Assembly (NCBI RefSeq): GCF_003205295.1
Contig: NZ_QJRP01000026.1
Coordinates: 1 to 62,799, forward strand
Source: Pseudomonas mosselii
GTDB taxonomy: Bacteria > Pseudomonadota > Gammaproteobacteria > Pseudomonadales > Pseudomonadaceae
Reading direction: 5' to 3'
Length of the DNA: 62,799 nucleotides
Part shown: in pieces, positions 1 to 16,231 of the stretch
Position numbering within the stretch: the first letter of the stretch is position 1
Layout: every line of letters starts with the position of its first letter
Position numbers and translations under genes: made by a program
The notes under the pieces: model-generated
What the model was told of the DNA's origin: nothing
Database searches by the model: none
What the model saw: the letters and a program-made list of their open reading frames with translations, nothing else

Positions 1-50
1 GCCGATGGTAGTGTGGGGTTTCCCCATGTGAGAGTAGGTCATCGTCAAGA
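1..50 (+). rRNA. rrf: 5S ribosomal RNA, 3' end (partial)
   Basis: The first 50 bases match the 3' part of Pseudomonas 5S rRNA as I recall it, including the terminal strand that pairs with the missing 5' end. The gene begins before the window, so an rRNA operon lies immediately upstream. An intrinsic terminator follows within about 12 bases. Confidence 0.9.
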
Positions 51-60
51 TTCATTTCGC

Positions 61-100
61 AAAACCCCTATCTGCGCGAGCAGGTAGGGGTTTTGTCTTT
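61..100 (+). terminator. Intrinsic terminator of the rRNA operon
   Basis: A long stem (AAAACCCCTA pairing with TAGGGGTTTT, extended inward by TCTGC/GCAGG) with a GCGA loop is followed by a T-rich tail. It lies directly after the 5S gene. Confidence 0.9.
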
Positions 101-132
101 TCCGCGTTTCAAAACCAACGCCACACCTCCCC

Positions 133-252
133 CTGTGGGAGCGGCCTTGCGTCGCGAAAGGGCTGCGCAGCAGCCCCGACAGTCCTGAGACATACTCAAG
201 ACCCTGGGGCCGCTGCGCGCCCCTTTCGCGACACAAGGCCGCTCCTACAGGG
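133..252. repeat. REP pair, family A, inverted
   Basis: Two oppositely oriented copies of a short palindromic repeat, with heads reading GTGGGAGCGGCCTTG and GTAGGAGCGGCC and a TCGCGAAAGGG core, enclose about 30 bases. The same family recurs at 36850-36985. The pair fills most of the gap between the rRNA operon and birA; nothing else is visible in it. Confidence 0.85.
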
Positions 253-346
253 TTCGCGTCGGCTGTGGGTCTGGCGGTAGCCCTTTTCCTATGCAAGCCC
301 TCGGGGCGTGGCTATCATGCCAGCCTTATTCCAAGTCGAGACTGGC

Positions 347-1306
347 ATGCTGAAGTTGTTGAATCTCCTCAAGGATGGCCGGTTCCATTCCGGTGAAGCC
401 CTGGGGGCCGCCCTCGGGGTAAGCCGCAGCGCCGTCTGGAAGCAGCTGCAGCACCTTGAGAGCGAACTGAACCTGACCATTCACAAGGTCCGTGGCCGTG
501 GCTATCAGCTGGCAGCGCCGCTGAACCTGCTTGAATCGCAGGCGATAGCCGGGTTTTCGGAGGGTGAGCCGTGGCCGGCCTTCATTCACGACACCATCGA
601 CTCCACCAATGCCGAGGGTCTGAGGCTCGCCGCCCAGGGGCAAGCCGCGCCGTTCCTGGTGCTGGCCGAGCGCCAGAGCGCCGGGCGCGGACGTCGTGGT
701 CGACAATGGGTCAGTCCATTCGCCGAAAACCTCTATTACAGCCTGGTACTGCGCATCGATGGTGGCATGCGTCAGCTCGAGGGCTTGAGCCTGGTGGTTG
801 GCCTGGCGGTCATGCGCACGCTGAAGACGTTCGGCCTGAAGGATGTCGGGCTGAAATGGCCCAATGATGTCCTGGCCAGCGGGCGCAAGATCACCGGCAT
901 CCTCCTGGAACTGGTCGGCGATCCGGCGGATGTCTGCCATGTGGTGCTGGGTATCGGTATCAACGTGAACATGCAGGGCGGGGAACAGATCGACCAACCC
1001 TGGACCTCCATGCGCGGCGAGACCGGACAGCTGGTGGACCGTAACCGCTTGGTGGCGGAGCTCAGCCAGCAGTTGCAGCACGAGCTGGCTCGTCATCGCC
1101 GCTATGGTTTCGCCGCGTTCCAGGAAGAATGGGAGCAGGCGCACCTGTGGCAGGGGCGGAGAGTCTCGCTGGTCGCCGGCACCACTCGCGTAGATGGGGT
1201 GGCGTTGGGCGTGGATGGACAAGGCGGCTTGCGTCTCGAGGTGGATGGTGTGGAAAAGAGCTTCAGCGGTGGCGAGCTCAGTCTGAGGTTGCGTGATGAT
1301 TCTTGA
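347..1306 (+). CDS. birA: Biotin--[acetyl-CoA carboxylase] ligase / biotin operon repressor BirA
   Basis: The enzyme activates biotin with ATP and attaches it to the carboxyl carrier protein of acetyl-CoA carboxylase in the cytoplasm. The N-terminal 60 residues form a winged helix-turn-helix (GEALGAALGVSRSAVWKQL), so it is the bifunctional type that can repress transcription. The ligase core shows the biotinyl-AMP loop GRGRRGRQW and the KWPNDV motif, with a small C-terminal domain. I start at the internal ATG, giving 319 residues, the family length; an in-frame ATG 39 bases upstream would add an unconserved leader. The end overlaps coaX, as in other pseudomonads. Confidence 0.95.
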   Translation: MLKLLNLLKDGRFHSGEALGAALGVSRSAVWKQLQHLESELNLTIHKVRGRGYQLAAPLNLLESQAIAGFSEGEPWPAFIHDTIDSTNAEGLRLAAQGQAAPFLVLAERQSAGRGRRGRQWVSPFAENLYYSLVLRIDGGMRQLEGLSLVVGLAVMRTLKTFGLKDVGLKWPNDVLASGRKITGILLELVGDPADVCHVVLGIGINVNMQGGEQIDQPWTSMRGETGQLVDRNRLVAELSQQLQHELARHRRYGFAAFQEEWEQAHLWQGRRVSLVAGTTRVDGVALGVDGQGGLRLEVDGVEKSFSGGELSLRLRDDS

Positions 1307-2051
1307 GCTCGATTGCGGAAACAGTTTCATCAAGTGGCGCGTCATCCATGCGGACGACGCCACCATGAATGGTGGCGGTATCGTCGACTCCGACCAGGCG
1401 CTGGTTGCGGCCGTTGCGGCGCTTTCATCCCTGCGCCTGATCGGCTGTCGCATGGTCAGTGTGCGCAGTGAAGAAGAAACTTCGGCGCTGTGCGCGTTGA
1501 TCCTGTCTTCGTTCGGGGTCGAAGTACGCGTGGCCCAGCCGGTGAAAGAAATGGCCGGCGTTCGCAATGGCTATGAGGACTACCAGCGCCTGGGCATGGA
1601 TCGCTGGCTCGGCGCGCTGGGCGCCTATCACCTGGCGGGTCGCGCCTGCCTGGTCATCGACTTCGGTACTGCGGCCAAGGCCGACTATGTCGCGGCCGAC
1701 GGTGAGCACCTCGGTGGGTATATCTGTCCGGGCATGCCGCTGATGCGTAGCCAGCTGCGCACCCACACCCGGCGAATCCGCTATGACGATGCCTCGGCCG
1801 AGCGTGCCCTGGGCAGCCTGGCACCGGGGCGCTCCACGGTCGAAGCGGTCGAGCGTGGTTGCGTGCTCATGCTCCAGGGGTTTGCCCGTACCCAGATCGA
1901 GCAGGCCAGGGGGCTTTGGGGTGAGGACTTCACGGTCTTCCTGACTGGGGGCGATGCGCCGCTGGTGCAGGACGCCGCACCGCAGGCGCGCATCGTGCCG
2001 GATCTGGTCTTTGTCGGCCTGGCCATGGCCTGCCCAATTGAGTCGAGGTGA
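1296..2051 (+). CDS. coaX: Type III pantothenate kinase CoaX
   Basis: It phosphorylates pantothenate, the first step of coenzyme A synthesis. The 251-residue ASKHA-fold protein shows the phosphate motif DCGNSFIKW at the start, GMDRWLGA, the VIDFGTAAKAD motif and GGYICPGMPLM, followed by TGGDA. Type III enzymes are typically not feedback-inhibited by CoA and need a monovalent cation; that is family knowledge. The ATG sits 7 bases after GAGG; a GTG one codon upstream is possible. It overlaps birA by 11 bases, so the two vitamin-cofactor genes are probably co-transcribed. Confidence 0.95.
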   Translation: MILELDCGNSFIKWRVIHADDATMNGGGIVDSDQALVAAVAALSSLRLIGCRMVSVRSEEETSALCALILSSFGVEVRVAQPVKEMAGVRNGYEDYQRLGMDRWLGALGAYHLAGRACLVIDFGTAAKADYVAADGEHLGGYICPGMPLMRSQLRTHTRRIRYDDASAERALGSLAPGRSTVEAVERGCVLMLQGFARTQIEQARGLWGEDFTVFLTGGDAPLVQDAAPQARIVPDLVFVGLAMACPIESR

Positions 2052-2053
2052 CT

Positions 2054-2479
2054 ATGCGCTGGTTATTTCTGCTGTTGGTGGTGCTCAACGTCGTCTATTA
2101 CGTATGGCATCAGCAGGAGGCTCCACTTAAGGTCAAGGAAGTCGCCCCGTTATCGTTGTACAAAGGTTCCCAGCAGGAAATACGCCTGCTGCGCGAGACC
2201 GGGGCCGCGGCACCGGCCAGGCGGCGCGACGAATGCCTGGTGGTGGGCGGGCTGGCCGCACGCGAGCAGCTCGATGCCCTGCGTCAGCGCCTGCTCAGCC
2301 TGGATATCGCCGCCCTGCCGGTGGTTGGGCAGCTGCCGGGAGCCGAGGGTTTCTGGCTCAAGGTAGCCCCTGAAAGCGAGCGTTTGTTGGACCCTGCGGT
2401 GCTCTCGACTCTTTCCAAGGATTTCAAAGACTTAAAACACAAAATTATTTTGTGCGAGGGTATTGCAACTGCTGAATAG
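2054..2479 (+). CDS. Membrane-anchored SPOR-like protein
   Basis: A 141-residue protein has one N-terminal membrane segment (about residues 3-18, LFLLLVVLNVVYYVW), a linker, and a C-terminal alpha/beta region with a cysteine at each end that resembles a divergent SPOR fold. SPOR domains bind denuded peptidoglycan at the septum, but this copy is divergent and the function is not established. GAGG lies 5 bases before the ATG; an in-frame GTG at 2048 is an alternative. It follows coaX without a gap and is the last gene of the birA-coaX unit. Confidence 0.75.
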   Translation: MRWLFLLLVVLNVVYYVWHQQEAPLKVKEVAPLSLYKGSQQEIRLLRETGAAAPARRRDECLVVGGLAAREQLDALRQRLLSLDIAALPVVGQLPGAEGFWLKVAPESERLLDPAVLSTLSKDFKDLKHKIILCEGIATAE

Positions 2480-2589
2480 CTTGATAGAATGGCGCCCGCT
2501 TCACAGGGAACACCACCGAGGTGGTAGAGCTGGAGGCGGTGTCAAAGCAGCTAAGTTTCAGATTTGATTGAAAAAATTTGAAAAAACGC

Positions 2590-2618
2590 TTGACACTAGG
2601 ACGGCAGACAAATAGAAT
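2590..2618 (+). promoter_or_regulatory. Sigma70 promoter of the tRNA-tuf operon
   Basis: TTGACA at 2590-2595 and TAGAAT at 2613-2618 are separated by 17 bases. A GC-rich stretch follows the -10, the kind of discriminator seen in stringently controlled stable-RNA promoters. The tRNA-Tyr gene begins 13 bases downstream of the -10. Confidence 0.9.
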
Positions 2619-2631
2619 GCCGGCCACATCT

Positions 2632-2715
2632 GGAGGGATTCCCGAGCGGTCAAAGGGGACGGACTGTAAATCCGTTGCGAGAGCTTCGAAGGTTCGAATC
2701 CTTCTCCCTCCACCA
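2632..2715 (+). tRNA. tRNA-Tyr (GTA)
   Basis: A class II tRNA with a long variable arm, anticodon GTA, a GGTTCGAATCC T-arm, a fully paired GGAGGGA/TCCCTCC acceptor stem and an encoded CCA end. It is the first gene of the tRNA-tuf operon. Confidence 0.96.
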
Positions 2716-2739
2716 GTTTTAGCGAGAGCCGCAAGCTCC

Positions 2740-2813
<74 letters not shown>

Positions 2814-2841
2814 AGTTTGCTGTTGTTGCACAAAGTGTTTC

Positions 2842-2917
2842 GCTCTTGTAGCTCAGTTGGTAGAGCACACCCTTGGTAAGGGTGAGGTCAGCGGTTCAAA
2901 TCCGCTCAAGAGCTCCA
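2842..2917 (+). tRNA. tRNA-Thr (GGT)
   Basis: The 76-base cloverleaf has acceptor GCTCTTG pairing with CAAGAGC, anticodon GGT in CTTGGTAAG, and an encoded CCA. The Tyr-Gly-Thr-tuf order matches the E. coli tufB operon. Confidence 0.96.
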
Positions 2918-2920
2918 TAT

Positions 2921-2957
2921 AAACAAGGCAGATATGAAAATATCTGCCTTTGTTTTA
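2921..2957 (+). terminator. Hairpin with T-rich tail between tRNA-Thr and tuf
   Basis: An imperfect stem of about 14 pairs (AACAAGGCAGATAT against ATATCTGCCTTTGTT) with a GAAA-type loop ends in TTTT. Its shape is that of an intrinsic terminator, but tuf has no obvious promoter of its own in the next 40 bases. It is therefore probably a partial terminator or a processing site releasing the tRNAs. Confidence 0.55.
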
Positions 2958-2996
2958 TAGGCTGTATGACTATTTCTTCTGCGGAGGACTGTATCG

Positions 2997-4190
2997 ATGG
3001 CTAAGGAAAAGTTTGATCGTTCGCTACCTCACGTTAACGTCGGCACTATCGGCCACGTTGACCACGGTAAGACCACTCTGACTGCAGCGCTGACTCGCGT
3101 TTGCTCCGAGGTTTTCGGTTCGGCAATCGTTGAGTTCGACAAGATCGACTCGGCTCCGGAAGAAAAAGCGCGCGGTATCACCATCAACACCGCTCACGTT
3201 GAGTACAACTCGACCATTCGTCACTACGCTCACGTTGACTGCCCAGGTCACGCTGACTACGTGAAGAACATGATCACCGGTGCTGCCCAGATGGACGGCG
3301 CGATCCTGGTTTGCTCGGCCGCCGATGGTCCGATGCCACAAACCCGTGAGCACATCCTGCTGTCCCGTCAGGTTGGCGTTCCGTACATCGTGGTCTTCCT
3401 GAACAAGGCTGACCTGGTAGACGACGCCGAGCTGCTGGAACTGGTCGAGATGGAAGTTCGCGACCTGCTGTCCACCTACGACTTCCCAGGCGACGACACT
3501 CCGATCATCATCGGTTCCGCTCGTATGGCCCTGGAAGGCAAAGACGACAACGAAATGGGCACTACCGCTGTCAAGAAGCTGGTAGAGACTCTGGACAGCT
3601 ACATTCCTGAGCCAGTTCGTGCCATCGACCAGCCGTTCCTGATGCCGATCGAAGACGTATTCTCGATCTCGGGTCGTGGTACCGTTGTTACCGGTCGTAT
3701 CGAGCGTGGTATCGTCCGTGTTCAGGATCCGCTGGAAATCGTTGGTCTGCGTGACACCACCACCACCACCTGCACCGGTGTTGAGATGTTCCGCAAGCTG
3801 CTGGACGAAGGTCGTGCTGGCGAGAACTGCGGCGTTCTGCTGCGTGGTACCAAGCGTGACGACGTTGAGCGTGGCCAGGTTCTGGTCAAGCCAGGTTCGG
3901 TCAAGCCGCACACCAAGTTCACCGCAGAAGTCTACGTCCTATCGAAGGAAGAAGGCGGCCGTCACACTCCGTTCTTCAAAGGCTACCGTCCTCAGTTCTA
4001 CTTCCGTACCACTGACGTGACCGGTAACTGCGAACTGCCGGAAGGCGTTGAGATGGTAATGCCAGGTGACAACATCCAGATGACTGTCACCCTGATCAAG
4101 ACCATCGCGATGGAAGACGGTCTGCGCTTCGCCATCCGTGAAGGCGGTCGTACCGTCGGCGCCGGCGTCGTAGCGAAAATTATTGAATAA
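2997..4190 (+). CDS. tufB: Elongation factor Tu (first copy)
   Basis: EF-Tu delivers aminoacyl-tRNA to the ribosomal A site with GTP. The 397-residue protein has the G1 motif GHVDHGKT (about residues 19-26), the G3 motif DCPGHAD and NKAD, followed by the two beta-barrel domains. The protein is identical to the copy at 19586. The genes differ only by silent changes near their ends (and ATG versus GTG start), with about 956 bases identical in between, as expected from gene conversion. It sits behind three tRNA genes and before tRNA-Trp. Confidence 0.98.
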
Positions 4191-4194
4191 GTAG

Positions 4195-4234
4195 TTGATT
4201 TACTTGATCAGGCCGGTATAATGGCCGGCCTGAT
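4195..4234 (+). promoter_or_regulatory. Promoter of tRNA-Trp/secE/nusG inside a perfect dyad
   Basis: TTGATT at 4195-4200 and a consensus TATAAT at 4217-4222 are spaced by 16 bases. The -10 lies in the loop of a perfect 10-pair inverted repeat, ATCAGGCCGG (4207-4216) with CCGGCCTGAT (4225-4234). No T tract follows, so I read this mainly as a promoter. The RNA from upstream could also form the hairpin. Confidence 0.75.
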
Positions 4235-4244
4235 ATAGCGTTAT

Positions 4245-4320
4245 AGGTCAGTAGCTCAATTGGCAGAGCGACGGTCTCCAAAACCGTAGGTTGGGGGTTC
4301 GATTCCCTCCTGACCTGCCA
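4245..4320 (+). tRNA. tRNA-Trp (CCA)
   Basis: Acceptor AGGTCAG pairs with CTGACCT, the anticodon loop reads CTCCAAA with CCA, the T-arm is GGTTCGATTCC and the CCA end is encoded. It lies between tuf and secE, as in many Gammaproteobacteria. Confidence 0.96.
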
Positions 4321-4363
4321 TTCACCTCGGTGTGATGGCTTTCTTCTCACAGGATCCTCCTCG

Positions 4364-4732
4364 ATGACTCCCAAAACTGAAGCCCAAGAATCGCGTTTTG
4401 ATCTGTTCAAGTGGCTCGCTGTTGTCGCATTGGTAGTCGTTGGTGTCGTGGGTAATCAGTATTACTCCGCTTCTCCGATCCTGTATCGCGTACTTGTCCT
4501 GCTTGCCCTGGCTGCTGTCGCTGGCTTCGTTGCCCTGCAGACCGCCAAAGGCAAGTCGTTCTTTGTGCTGGCGAAGGAAGCTCGTACCGAGATCCGTAAA
4601 GTCGTGTGGCCGACCCGCCAAGAAACCACTCAGACCACGCTGATTGTCGTGGCTGTAGTTCTGGTCATGGCGCTGCTGCTGTGGGGTCTTGATTCCCTGC
4701 TCGGCTGGTTGGTCTCCTTGATCGTTGGCTAA
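4364..4732 (+). CDS. secE: Preprotein translocase subunit SecE
   Basis: SecE clamps the two halves of SecY in the inner-membrane translocon. The 122-residue protein has three predicted membrane segments (about residues 15-32, 37-55 and 91-118), the long gammaproteobacterial form. The conserved amphipathic element EIRKVVWPTRQET (about residues 73-85) precedes the last segment. It is 9 bases upstream of nusG; secY lies in the spc operon at 30148. Confidence 0.97.
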   Translation: MTPKTEAQESRFDLFKWLAVVALVVVGVVGNQYYSASPILYRVLVLLALAAVAGFVALQTAKGKSFFVLAKEARTEIRKVVWPTRQETTQTTLIVVAVVLVMALLLWGLDSLLGWLVSLIVG

Positions 4733-4741
4733 GGGTGTCTC

Positions 4742-5275
4742 GTGGCTAAGCGTTGGTATGTTGTGCATGCTTACTCGGGTTACGAGAAGCATGTAATGCG
4801 CTCCCTGATCGAGCGCGTCAAGCTGGCTGGCATGGAAGACGAATTCGGCGAGATCCTGGTCCCGACCGAAGAAGTCGTCGAAATGCGCAACGGCCAGAAG
4901 CGCAAGAGCGAGCGTAAGTTCTTCCCTGGCTATGTACTGGTCCAGATGGAAATGAACGAAGGGACTTGGCACCTTGTCAAGGATACCCCTCGGGTCATGG
5001 GTTTCATTGGTGGTACCGCAGACAAGCCTGCGCCGATCACCGATAAAGAAGCTGAGGCTATCCTGCGTCGCGTTGCCGACGGCAGTGACAAGCCGAAGCC
5101 GAAGACGCTGTTCGAGCCGGGTGAAGTGGTTCGCGTCATTGACGGTCCGTTCGCCGACTTCAATGGCAGTGTCGAAGAAGTTAACTACGAAAAGAGCCGC
5201 CTGCAGGTTGCAGTGCTCATTTTCGGTCGCTCCACCCCGGTGGAGCTCGAGTTCAGCCAGGTCGAAAAGGTCTAG
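4742..5275 (+). CDS. nusG: Transcription termination/antitermination factor NusG
   Basis: NusG binds the RNA polymerase clamp, suppresses pausing, and links polymerase to Rho or to ribosomal protein S10. The 177-residue protein has an N-terminal NGN domain starting KRWYVVHAYSGYEK and containing FFPGYVLVQM, then a C-terminal KOW domain (FEPGEVVRVIDGPFADFNG, about residues 121-139). It uses a GTG start and ends just before an intrinsic terminator. Confidence 0.98.
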   Translation: MAKRWYVVHAYSGYEKHVMRSLIERVKLAGMEDEFGEILVPTEEVVEMRNGQKRKSERKFFPGYVLVQMEMNEGTWHLVKDTPRVMGFIGGTADKPAPITDKEAEAILRRVADGSDKPKPKTLFEPGEVVRVIDGPFADFNGSVEEVNYEKSRLQVAVLIFGRSTPVELEFSQVEKV

Positions 5276-5293
5276 CGGAACGCAGCATCCCAT

Positions 5294-5324
5294 ACCCCGC
5301 AGCCCTATGTGCTGCGGGGTTTTG
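5294..5324 (+). terminator. Intrinsic terminator after nusG
   Basis: ACCCCGCAG pairs with CTGCGGGGT around a 9-base loop and is followed by TTTTG. It separates secE-nusG from rplKA. Confidence 0.85.
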
Positions 5325-5394
5325 TCGTCACTGGGATAAAACGCAAGTCATACGGGGAGCCATCAGGCGTTCGTACCCGAATTTGGAGTAGCTC

Positions 5395-5826
5395 ATGGCT
5401 AAGAAGATTCAGGCTTACATCAAGCTGCAAGTAAAGGCCGGCCAGGCCAACCCAAGCCCGCCCGTTGGTCCAGCACTGGGTCAACACGGTGTGAACATCA
5501 TGGAATTCTGCAAGGCCTTCAACGCCCGTACCCAGGGTCAAGAGCCAGGTCTGCCGACTCCAGTGATCATCACTGTCTACAGTGACCGTAGCTTCACCTT
5601 CGAGACCAAGAGCACCCCTGCCTCGGTTCTGCTGAAGAAAGCTGCTGGCCTGACCAGCGGTTCGGCTCGTCCGAACACCGTCAAGGTCGGTACCGTTACC
5701 CGTGCTCAGCTGGAAGAGATCGCCAAGGCCAAGCAGGCCGATCTGACCGCCGCTGACATGGACGCTGCTGTACGCACCATCGCCGGCTCCGCCCGCAGCA
5801 TGGGCCTGAACGTGGAGGGTGTGTAA
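5395..5826 (+). CDS. rplK: 50S ribosomal protein L11
   Basis: L11 binds the GTPase-associated region of 23S rRNA and is needed for RelA sensing of stalled ribosomes. The 143-residue protein carries the conserved N-terminal NPSPPVGPALGQHGVNIM proline-rich switch and the C-terminal RNA-binding domain ending GSARSMGL. GGAG lies 7 bases before the ATG. Its stop overlaps the rplA start by one base, so the two are translated from one mRNA. Confidence 0.98.
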   Translation: MAKKIQAYIKLQVKAGQANPSPPVGPALGQHGVNIMEFCKAFNARTQGQEPGLPTPVIITVYSDRSFTFETKSTPASVLLKKAAGLTSGSARPNTVKVGTVTRAQLEEIAKAKQADLTAADMDAAVRTIAGSARSMGLNVEGV

Positions 5827-6521
5827 TGGCTAAGCTGACCAAGCGCCAAAAGGCTATCGCCGAGAAAATCGAAGCAGGCAAGGCCTACAACTTCGAAGAA
5901 GCCGCAACCCTGCTGGCTTCGCTGCCGGCCGCCAAGTTCGTCGAGTCGTACGACATCGCCGTCAACCTCGGTGTAGACCCACGTAAATCCGACCAGGTCG
6001 TTCGTAGCGCTACCGTGCTGCCACACGGCACTGGCAAGACCGTACGTGTTGCCGTCTTCACCCAGGGTCCAGCTGCTGAAGCCGCTCTGGCTGCCGGCGC
6101 TGACCGCGTAGGTATGGACGACCTGGCTGCCGAAATGAAAGGCGGCGACCTGAACTATGACGTCGTCATCGCATCGCCTGATGCCATGCGCGTTGTAGGT
6201 CAGCTGGGTCAGGTTCTGGGTCCTCGCGGCCTGATGCCTAACCCGAAAGTCGGTACCGTGACCCCAGACGTAGCCACTGCCGTGAAAAACGCCAAGGCTG
6301 GTCAGGTTCGCTACCGTACCGACAAGAACGGTATCATCCATACCTCCGTTGGCAAGATCGGCTTCGAAGCCGGCAAGCTGAAGGAAAACGTTGAAGCCCT
6401 GATCGCTGATCTGAAGCGTATCAAGCCGGCTTCCTCGAAAGGTATCTACGTCAAGCGCGTTACCCTGAGCACCACCATGGGCCCAGGTCTGATCATCGAT
6501 CAGAGCTCGCTGAACGTGTAA
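5826..6521 (+). CDS. rplA: 50S ribosomal protein L1
   Basis: L1 forms the mobile stalk at the ribosomal E site and in E. coli represses its own operon by binding the rplK leader. The 231 residues are of standard length and include GPRGLMPNPKVGTVT (about residues 137-151), the family signature. Translationally coupled to rplK (TAATG overlap). A perfect hairpin follows the stop codon. Confidence 0.98.
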   Translation: MAKLTKRQKAIAEKIEAGKAYNFEEAATLLASLPAAKFVESYDIAVNLGVDPRKSDQVVRSATVLPHGTGKTVRVAVFTQGPAAEAALAAGADRVGMDDLAAEMKGGDLNYDVVIASPDAMRVVGQLGQVLGPRGLMPNPKVGTVTPDVATAVKNAKAGQVRYRTDKNGIIHTSVGKIGFEAGKLKENVEALIADLKRIKPASSKGIYVKRVTLSTTMGPGLIIDQSSLNV

Positions 6522-6527
6522 TGCTCG

Positions 6528-6718
6528 GTCGGTGCGACCTGGTCGCACCGACTATTAAATTGGGGTCCCTGCCTGGCGGGGGCTATCCAAGACCGTAGGC
6601 GGCGCAAGCCTTAAACCTCAAGCCTACGCAGATGGTGCTCCCGATTCGCTCGCGAATCAGACACCAAAACGACATCCGGCTCCGGCCAGATGAAACGGTA
6701 GAAACCAGGAGTAAACCC
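6528..6718 (+). promoter_or_regulatory. Structured rplJ leader, candidate L10 autoregulatory region
   Basis: The 197 bases between rplA and rplJ contain a near-perfect hairpin (GTCGGTGCGACC at 6528-6539 against GGTCGCACCGAC at 6541-6552) and a second one (GATTCG/CGAATC, 6643-6658). A long rplJ leader is the known binding site of L10-L12 in Gammaproteobacteria. I infer the same role here from position and length, not from a confirmed motif. The first hairpin lacks a T tract. Confidence 0.55.
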
Positions 6719-7219
6719 GTGGCAATTAAACTCGAAGACAAGAAGGCCATCGTCGCTGAAGTCAACGAGGCTGCCAAAGTCGCTCTGTCCGCTGTCGTGG
6801 CTGATGCCCGTGGTGTGACTGTAAGCGCAATGACCGGACTCCGTAAAGAGGCCCGCGAGGCTGGCGTTTACGTGCGTGTCGTACGTAACACCCTGCTCAA
6901 GCGCGCTGTTGAAGGCACCGAATTCTCGATCCTCAACGACGCGTTCAAAGGCCCGACCCTGATTGCTTTCTCCAACGAACACCCGGGCGCTGCTGCTCGT
7001 CTGTTCAAAGAGTTCGCCAAGGGTCAGGACAAGTTCGAGATCAAGGCAGCTGCGTTTGACGGCAATTTCATTGCAGCGAACCAGATCGACGTGTTGGCTA
7101 CCCTGCCGACCCGCGACGAAGCTATTGCGAAACTGATGAGCGTGATCCAAGGCGCTACCAGCAAGCTGGCTCGTACTCTGGCAGCCATTCGCGACCAGAA
7201 AGAAGCTACCGCTGCCTAA
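6719..7219 (+). CDS. rplJ: 50S ribosomal protein L10
   Basis: L10 anchors the L7/L12 dimers to the stalk base. From the GTG start the product MAIKLEDKKAIVAEV has 166 residues, the normal length; AGGAG stands 8 bases upstream. An upstream in-frame ATG at 6632 would place the structured leader inside the coding region and is rejected. The C-terminal helix (residues about 135-160) is the L12-docking segment. Forms a unit with rplL. Confidence 0.97.
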   Translation: MAIKLEDKKAIVAEVNEAAKVALSAVVADARGVTVSAMTGLRKEAREAGVYVRVVRNTLLKRAVEGTEFSILNDAFKGPTLIAFSNEHPGAAARLFKEFAKGQDKFEIKAAAFDGNFIAANQIDVLATLPTRDEAIAKLMSVIQGATSKLARTLAAIRDQKEATAA

Positions 7220-7297
7220 GGCGCGCGAAACTCTTTCAAAATCATTCGTTTAATTTGATGGCTGCGTAAGCTGTCACCCCAATACAGGATTTAAGTC

Positions 7298-7663
7298 ATG
7301 TCCCTGACTAACGAGCAAATCATCGAAGCAATCGGCCAGAAAACCGTTCTGGAAGTTGTTGAGCTGATCAAAGCCATGGAAGAAACCTTCGGCGTTACCG
7401 CTGCTGTTGCCGCTGCTGGCCCAGCTGCTGCTGCTGCCGTTGTTGAAGAGCAGACCGAGTTCAACGTTGTTCTGGTTGAAGCCGGCGACAAGAAAGTGAA
7501 CGTGATCAAAGCCGTTCGCGAGCTGACCGGTCTGGGCCTGAAAGAAGCCAAAGAGAAAGTCGATGGCGCTCCTCAGGTTGTAGCTGAAGGCGTTTCGAAA
7601 GAAGCCGCTGAAGACGCTAAGAAGAAGCTGGAAGAAGCAGGCGCCAAAGTCGAGCTGAAGTAA
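7298..7663 (+). CDS. rplL: 50S ribosomal protein L7/L12
   Basis: This is the multicopy stalk protein that recruits translational GTPases. The 121-residue sequence has the N-terminal dimerisation domain, an alanine-rich hinge (about residues 36-50) and the conserved C-terminal domain with [15 protein letters not shown]. It is transcribed with rplJ; a terminator-like hairpin 45 bases later lowers read-through into rpoBC. Confidence 0.98.
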
Positions 7664-7708
7664 TTTCGACTTTGCGACTCCAGTCCGAGCGTTAAGCGAA
7701 GGGCTGAT

Positions 7709-7737
7709 GGCTGGTGGCTTATGCCACCGGCCTTTTT
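7709..7737 (+). terminator. Attenuating terminator between rplL and rpoB
   Basis: GGCTGGTGGC pairs with GCCACCGGCC (one G-T pair) around TTAT and is followed by TTTTT. A partial terminator at this place is known in E. coli, where it adjusts the ratio of ribosomal proteins to polymerase. No strong promoter is evident before rpoB, so read-through must occur. Confidence 0.85.
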
Positions 7738-7882
7738 CCGTTATTGGTGGCCGATCAGGTCGGCCCCGATAACGAGCTGCAAGACACCCAAGAGGGTGGC
7801 GCAAACCAAGAGGTTTGCACGATTTTCGGCTGCTCCCGCCGGGAGATGCCAAACAAGCAGGTGACCAAGCTGGGGAATGCTG

Positions 7883-11956
<4,074 letters not shown>

Positions 11957-12020
11957 CACGTGACGCGAAGGGGAGTGTGGCAGGTAATGCCCGCTCCCTG
12001 CTCCGCCAGGAGGAAAGGCC

Positions 12021-16220
<4,200 letters not shown>

Positions 16221-16231
16221 GTACAGGGCAG

